Source of the DNA: Chimonanthus salicifolius | Lineage: Eukaryota; Streptophyta; Magnoliopsida; Laurales; Calycanthaceae | DNA: 64,000 nucleotides | Direction of reading: 5' to 3' | NCBI GenBank assembly: GCA_013350335.1 | Contig: CM023539.1 | Coordinates: forward strand, 39,108,631-39,172,630 | Shown here: one piece after another, positions 61,001 through 64,000 of the stretch | How the letters are laid out: each line of letters starts with the position of its first letter | Numbering within the stretch: the first letter of the stretch is position 1 | Notes under the pieces: generated by a model | Database searches by the model: none | The model's input: only the letters and a program-made list of their open reading frames with translations | What the model was told of the DNA's origin: nothing | Translations under genes and position numbers: made by a program

Positions 61001-62159
61001 GCCCTGGTACAAGCTTCTAGAATTCCACTTAGAACCTTACTGTTTTTCTGAGAAGGGTGAATATATGATCTCTGAAGTCAAAAATTAAGATTTTTTCCTT
61101 CTTTTCTGAAACAGCTATGACATCCCAATAATAGATACTTCCAGAATTATTTATTAAGTCCTAGACCCTACAATAAATCGATCATGTTTGCAAAGGAGCA
61201 TATACTCATATAACTCCATAGCTGATTCTTTGGCAAAAGATGGCACTAGCAAAATATAAAGTTCTTTTGAACCTTTCTAGTGGATATAGCGAGTACAAAA
61301 TGTTAATATCCAAGAAGCATACTTTCAAGGGAACTCCATTCTTTAGTAGTGTATTGCGGTAAATACAAGATTTTGTACTTGAATATCATAAGAGCCCAAA
61401 GAGATGAAAGATGCATTTACAACTTTGTCTATACAAGACAATGCAATGGCTACGAATTCCAAACAATTATTGACTACATGCTTGTGGATTGGGATTGGTG
61501 ACTGAGAAACAAAATTATGGGCAATACTGTTTTCTCAAGATTTATACCAAATCAACGTGGGTGATCAGATCTCATCATGACTATGAGTCAAAAAGTTAGA
61601 AACAAATAGTAACCCCCTTAACACGCCCCAGATTCTTCAACAAATGAAAAGCACATCCTAACAGACAACTAAGGATGATCTGTTCCACCACAACATCTAA
61701 ACCAATTGCAGTTTGTTGAAGAATAAAATGCAATTCAAGCTTCTAAATTCTCATACCTTTTGCCAAATCTGCAATTCCAAGAAGCTGAACAAGTTCTACA
61801 TGATTCCACAGTTTCTCCCCCACTCGCTTCTCTCCCCAGGAACGAACAACTAAATTATTTTCCTTCAAACAAAAAAATCATGCAACCACTTCCAATATGA
61901 GTTCTAAATTCTCTAACATTGAAATTTTTTCCCCAAAAAAAAAATCTCAGATTGCATCAAGAGAAGGAAAACAACTAGAGAAAGCAGCAAATAATACCTC
62001 ATCATTACTGATTGGAACAGAGTCATGAACAAGATTCCCAACAATCTCAAGCTTCTTATGCAATGCAGCCTTTGCCTCCTGAACTTCATTCTCCTTTGCA
62101 GCTGTCAGCTGCTTGTTCTCATCCGTGCTCTTAATCATCTCTGTTGCATCCCCTCCAGA
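51339..62159 (-). CDS. SERRS: Seryl-tRNA synthetase, cytosolic (5' partial, C-terminally extended)
   Basis: Charges tRNA-Ser (and tRNA-Sec where present) with serine; class II synthetase acting as a dimer in the cytosol. Exons, 5' to 3' on the minus strand: 62159-61998, 61862-61757, 55570-55377, 53483-53380, 53098-52915, 52786-52607, 51668-51339; phases join throughout, giving 419 residues. The missing exon 1 (about 70 residues, MLDINLF-type start and first coiled-coil helix) must lie beyond 64000. Exon 2 holds the second arm helix up to [27 protein letters not shown] leads into motif 1; [12 protein letters not shown] is the TxE serine loop; [20 protein letters not shown] is motif 2; [17 protein letters not shown] is motif 3. 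The family normally ends at KGKKSKA; here a codon AAG replaces the stop and 41 residues follow to TGA at 51339. The long intron 61756-55571 is full of transposons. Confidence 0.92.
51970..52275. repeat. Strand-asymmetric T/C-rich tract
   Basis: About 300 bases that are mostly T with TTC and TTTT runs on the plus strand and so A/G-rich on the SerRS coding strand. It lies in the last SerRS intron, well away from both splice sites. The 104-codon, Phe/Ser-rich frame over it is a composition artefact. Confidence 0.7.
54060..54480 (-). mobile_element. LINE 3' fragment (zf-RVT region)
   Basis: On the minus strand it reads [20 protein letters not shown], then QDNIRK, then CLRASK-like and FLHCSFS pieces, in the same order as in the LINE at 37579. 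Frame changes and stops are present. It lies in the SerRS intron between exons 55570-55377 and 53483-53380, and is oriented with the gene. Confidence 0.75.
55944..56280. mobile_element. Foldback MITE
   Basis: Arms of about 120 bases are inverted repeats: GGGCCCGTTGGAATCATCTT then TCCTTCAATATATTGTCCA on the left, and the reverse complements of AAGATAATTCCAACAGGGCC and TGGACAACGTATTGAAGGA on the right. No coding content. It lies inside the 6.2-kb SerRS intron. Confidence 0.7.
56433..56788. mobile_element. hAT-like MITE with CGGGTCGGGT repeats
   Basis: The left end TAGGGCTACAACTCGGGTCG and the reverse complement of the right end, AGGGTTGCAACTCGGGTCG, form the inverted repeat. The interior has many GGGTCGGGT and ACCCGACC repeats. 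Flanks CCTAAGAT and CCTTAAGA could be a decayed 8-base duplication. It lies inside the 6.2-kb SerRS intron. Confidence 0.7.
58038..58084. repeat. (GGGCAT)n hexanucleotide repeat
   Basis: Seven complete GGGCAT units and a partial eighth without mismatch. It lies next to degenerate repeats with ACACGTGGGACGTATG-like units (58106-58275). The Gly-His and Pro-Cys frames over it are artefacts of the repeat. Confidence 0.97.
58956..59558 (+). mobile_element. Complete TRIM element (miniature LTR retrotransposon)
   Basis: Two LTRs of 242 and 241 bases, 58956-59197 and 59318-59558, start TGTGATACC and end CGTTACA; I count about 15 differences, roughly 94% identity. The 120-base interior starts with TTGGAATCAGAGCC (59201), a near match to the Met-tRNA primer-binding site, and ends with a TTTTAGGGGGGG polypurine tract. 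Flanking five bases are GTGTC and GTATC, a target duplication with one change. Each LTR has a TATATAA box. It encodes nothing and sits in the long SerRS intron, within an older LTR-like sequence that ends at TGTTACA (59592). Confidence 0.92.
59562..60003 (-). mobile_element. LINE 3' fragment (zf-RVT region)
   Basis: The minus strand reads VLRVKQDRD, then in shifted frames a [21 protein letters not shown] zinc-binding segment near 59850-59900 and [18 protein letters not shown] at the end, the order of the plant LINE C-terminal region. It is degenerate. A second LINE fragment abuts it at 60004, so one probably inserted next to or into the other. Confidence 0.65.
60004..60670 (-). mobile_element. 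Second LINE 3' fragment
   Basis: The minus strand reads [18 protein letters not shown] and [11 protein letters not shown], the zf-RVT zinc-binding motif, then a degenerate tail ending in an A-rich run at 60004-60030. It is a different copy from the one at 59562, with its own 3' end. It lies in the long SerRS intron, oriented with the gene. Confidence 0.65.
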
Positions 62160-62492
62160 CTTTCCATTTTCACAAGATAATAGAATTAAAAGCAGGGAAT
62201 TAAAACAAAACAATAGGAAAATCAAACTGAGAAATCACAGTCTAAAAGAAAGGCTAAAAATTGGAATTGGAAACTCAACCTAGAAATCAGCATTAACAAA
62301 AAAAGAACCAAAAAAGAATCCCAATTCAAAAACCAAACCCCAAAATCAAAACCTAAAAAGAAGGGGAAGAAGTCCCAATTGTAAACTCGAAACCACCAAG
62401 ATCTCAAAAGAAATAGAAAAAAAAAATCCCGAATGCAAAACATAGAATCCCAAAAAACAATGGAACCTTAGAGATCACAATAAGATCTTGAC

Positions 62493-62699
62493 TGTCATAA
62501 AATTGCCATATATATCATGAATTAGACTGCTGTATGATCAGATTTATTTAGTATATCAAATATAGTTTTTTCTTTTGAAATGGATCAACGATTCCAATGC
62601 ATCCTTATGTGGAAAGATATAGTTGATTGTATCTTATCAAATACAAACAAAGGATATATTTGTAAAGATATAAATATATATCACTCAGTCACTCTTACA
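62493..62699 (+). mobile_element. Copia-type 5' LTR with primer-binding site
   Basis: The segment begins TGTCATAAAATTGCC and ends ACTCTTACA, followed at once by TGATACAGAGTC, a decayed form of the TGGTATCAGAG primer-binding site. The length of about 207 bases is short for Copia but possible. No matching 3' LTR is in the window. Confidence 0.5.
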
Positions 62700-63235
62700 T
62701 GATACAGAGTCAATCAAGTAATTTACATCCAACCATGTCCCATGTAATCCCTCTCAGCCACTCTTTTATCTCTACTAACGTTGTTGATTCATCACCCTCC
62801 TCTTCTAGCCCACAACAGCATCCTCCTTTTCCATTCAACAATCTTAATTCATCCATCTCCATAAAGTTGGACAGGACTGATGAGGGCATCCAGCCTAATG
62901 ATTCACAGTCAAACTCTTCTTCAGTTAGCTTTGATCCAGCAGAGCAGATTGCTATGGCTTATATGGAGCATTTTGATCGATGACACTCTAATTGGACGCC
63001 ATCTAATAAATCCAACAATATTGTTAGTCGAAGCCCAATTATGCAGAATGAGGCAGGCCAGCCTATTACGGCCCAGTCCAAGCTTAAACAGACTAAGGCC
63101 CATTTCTCCAAGCCTAAATTCATCCAAGCCCAGGGTTCTCTCCAAGTGACTTGCAACTCGGACGATTTTAACAACACTGGGAGGAACCATCATCTCACCA
63201 TCTTCCTCTCATCGCCTCTGTTGTTTCATATATGA
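62700..63235 (+). pseudogene. Retroelement gag-like ORF broken by one stop
   Basis: From about 62699 to 63235 one frame is open except for a TGA at 62981-62983. NNLNSSISIKLDRTD resembles the start of Copia gag proteins, which have a short 'IxxKLD' phrase before the conserved gag core; the core itself is not seen. After the stop the frame continues through Gln/Lys-rich sequence (QPITAQSKLKQTKAHF) to a TGA. It lies in what should be the first SerRS intron. Confidence 0.4.
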
Positions 63236-64000
63236 GTACGTGGTTCTCGTTCCAGATCTCCTTTTCTGAGACGAAGACTACATCAGCCAAATCCTTATGT
63301 TGCTCGATCTATCTTAGCTTGTGCTCTAATCCTCTGGTTCTTTTGCTACCGGCAGGACAAAGAGCCCTCTCATATGATCCGAGAGCGTTGTGCCATTGCC
63401 AAATCCCGAACATGGCAACGTCTGCTACCGCTTCTGTCCATGCATCAACGTCAAGCTCCTGTGCACCCTCCTGCTGCCAGTTACTCCGGCGAGACGCACC
63501 TCCACAGCGACTTCTGCTCCACCCCAGCTTCCAATCGTGTTGCCTGCCCGGATTGCTATTATTCCTCTCAAGCTCAGTTGTGCGCCTCACCGCCCATCCA
63601 AACAGACCCACCACCTCCTATCTGAGTTTCTCGCCCCCAGATAATCTCCAGCAAATTCACTGCCTTGCCTGATCTAGCCAAACAGACCCATGTTCGTGTG
63701 CCAATGTCCCACACATGCTTGCCAATCTGCTCTTCAACAACTCCGACCCCAGCCTCCCTCCTAACATCGAACGCGCATGTTTCCTCCCCCGCCCATTCAC
63801 TGCCACGTCTCTCTAGTCTCCTGACTTTGATGGGATCTTTCCCTATGGTTGTCATGTCAGAGGATCTTACCCATCGCTCGGGCATCCCTCCAATTTGTTC
63901 CGTCACTGGCTTGCCTAGTTTTTAGCTTTTCTAGGGACCTATGCTCGTTTCGGTCTTAGCTCCTCGGCATTTGTAACTTCTGCTCCCTCCACGTGACGAC
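63236..64000. other. C-rich region with overlapping open frames, unassigned
   Basis: Both strands stay open for 80-146 codons at a time and the plus strand is rich in CCTC and GCC codons, unlike the AT-rich surroundings. The frames are Ser/Pro/Leu-rich and I recognise no domain. It may continue the retroelement at 62493 or belong to sequence beyond the window. The first SerRS exon was looked for on the minus strand and not found. Confidence 0.35.

Noticed and set aside
61947..62225. A 92-residue stand-alone protein with a hydrophobic start
   Set aside because: It is SerRS exon 62159-61998 with translated intron on both sides; the splice sites and phases show the true limits.

Overview
This is nuclear DNA from a flowering plant. 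Its genes are broken by long AT-rich introns with GT-AG borders, and most of the rest is plant transposable elements (Copia, LINE, SINE, TRIM, hAT, PIF/Harbinger and foldback elements). The coding exons are not GC-rich in the grass manner, and element density suggests a fairly large, old, TE-rich genome such as that of a woody non-grass angiosperm. I cannot name the species.

Four host genes can be supported. (1) 7741-11124 (+): a peroxisomal adenine nucleotide carrier (PNC1/PNC2 type). Its N-terminal exon is missing from the window and its last exon carries a reading-frame shift. (2) 15971-28572 (+): a complete six-exon Yip1-family Golgi/ER membrane protein of 285 residues. (3) 45475-45693 (+): a small single-exon secreted CLE-type peptide precursor, closest in its peptide motif to CLE27. 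(4) 51339-62159 (-): cytosolic seryl-tRNA synthetase, seven exons from the second to the last. The first exon must lie beyond base 64000, and the usual stop codon is lost, which adds 41 residues. From memory, Arabidopsis has the same carrier, Yip1 and SerRS genes close together on chromosome 5 (At5g27520, At5g27490, At5g27470), and a carrier-Yip1 pair on chromosome 3 (At3g05290, At3g05280). This looks like an old conserved gene block stretched by transposons.

Layout: 1-7740 is repeats (a 20-bp minisatellite, a 42-bp array with a CACGTG in every unit, a possible plastid tRNA relic). 7741-11124 is the carrier gene. 11125-15970 is an intergenic stretch with MITEs, a SINE and palindrome arrays. 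15971-28572 is the Yip1 gene, with a hAT element, a SINE and MITEs in its introns. 28573-45300 is a transposon field: the 3' end of a Sirevirus-like Copia element, a PIF/Harbinger relic with a transposase C-terminus, a LINE with exact target duplications, tandem TRIM-like units, a direct duplication and a 1.68-kb foldback element. 45314-45693 is the CLE gene. 45694-51338 is intergenic with two palindrome-rich elements. 51339-62159 is SerRS, whose 6.2-kb third intron holds nested LINE, TRIM and MITE insertions. 62493-64000 holds a Copia-like LTR and a broken ORF.

The most unusual theme is that several apparently unrelated non-autonomous elements carry arrays of short palindromes (TTCATTCGAATGAA, ATCGATCGAT, TCGGCTCGCCGA, ATCGGCCGAT), and that a 283-bp near-perfect hairpin unit occurs six times, three of them in tandem inside one foldback element. 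All calls were made by reading the sequence; no database search was run.
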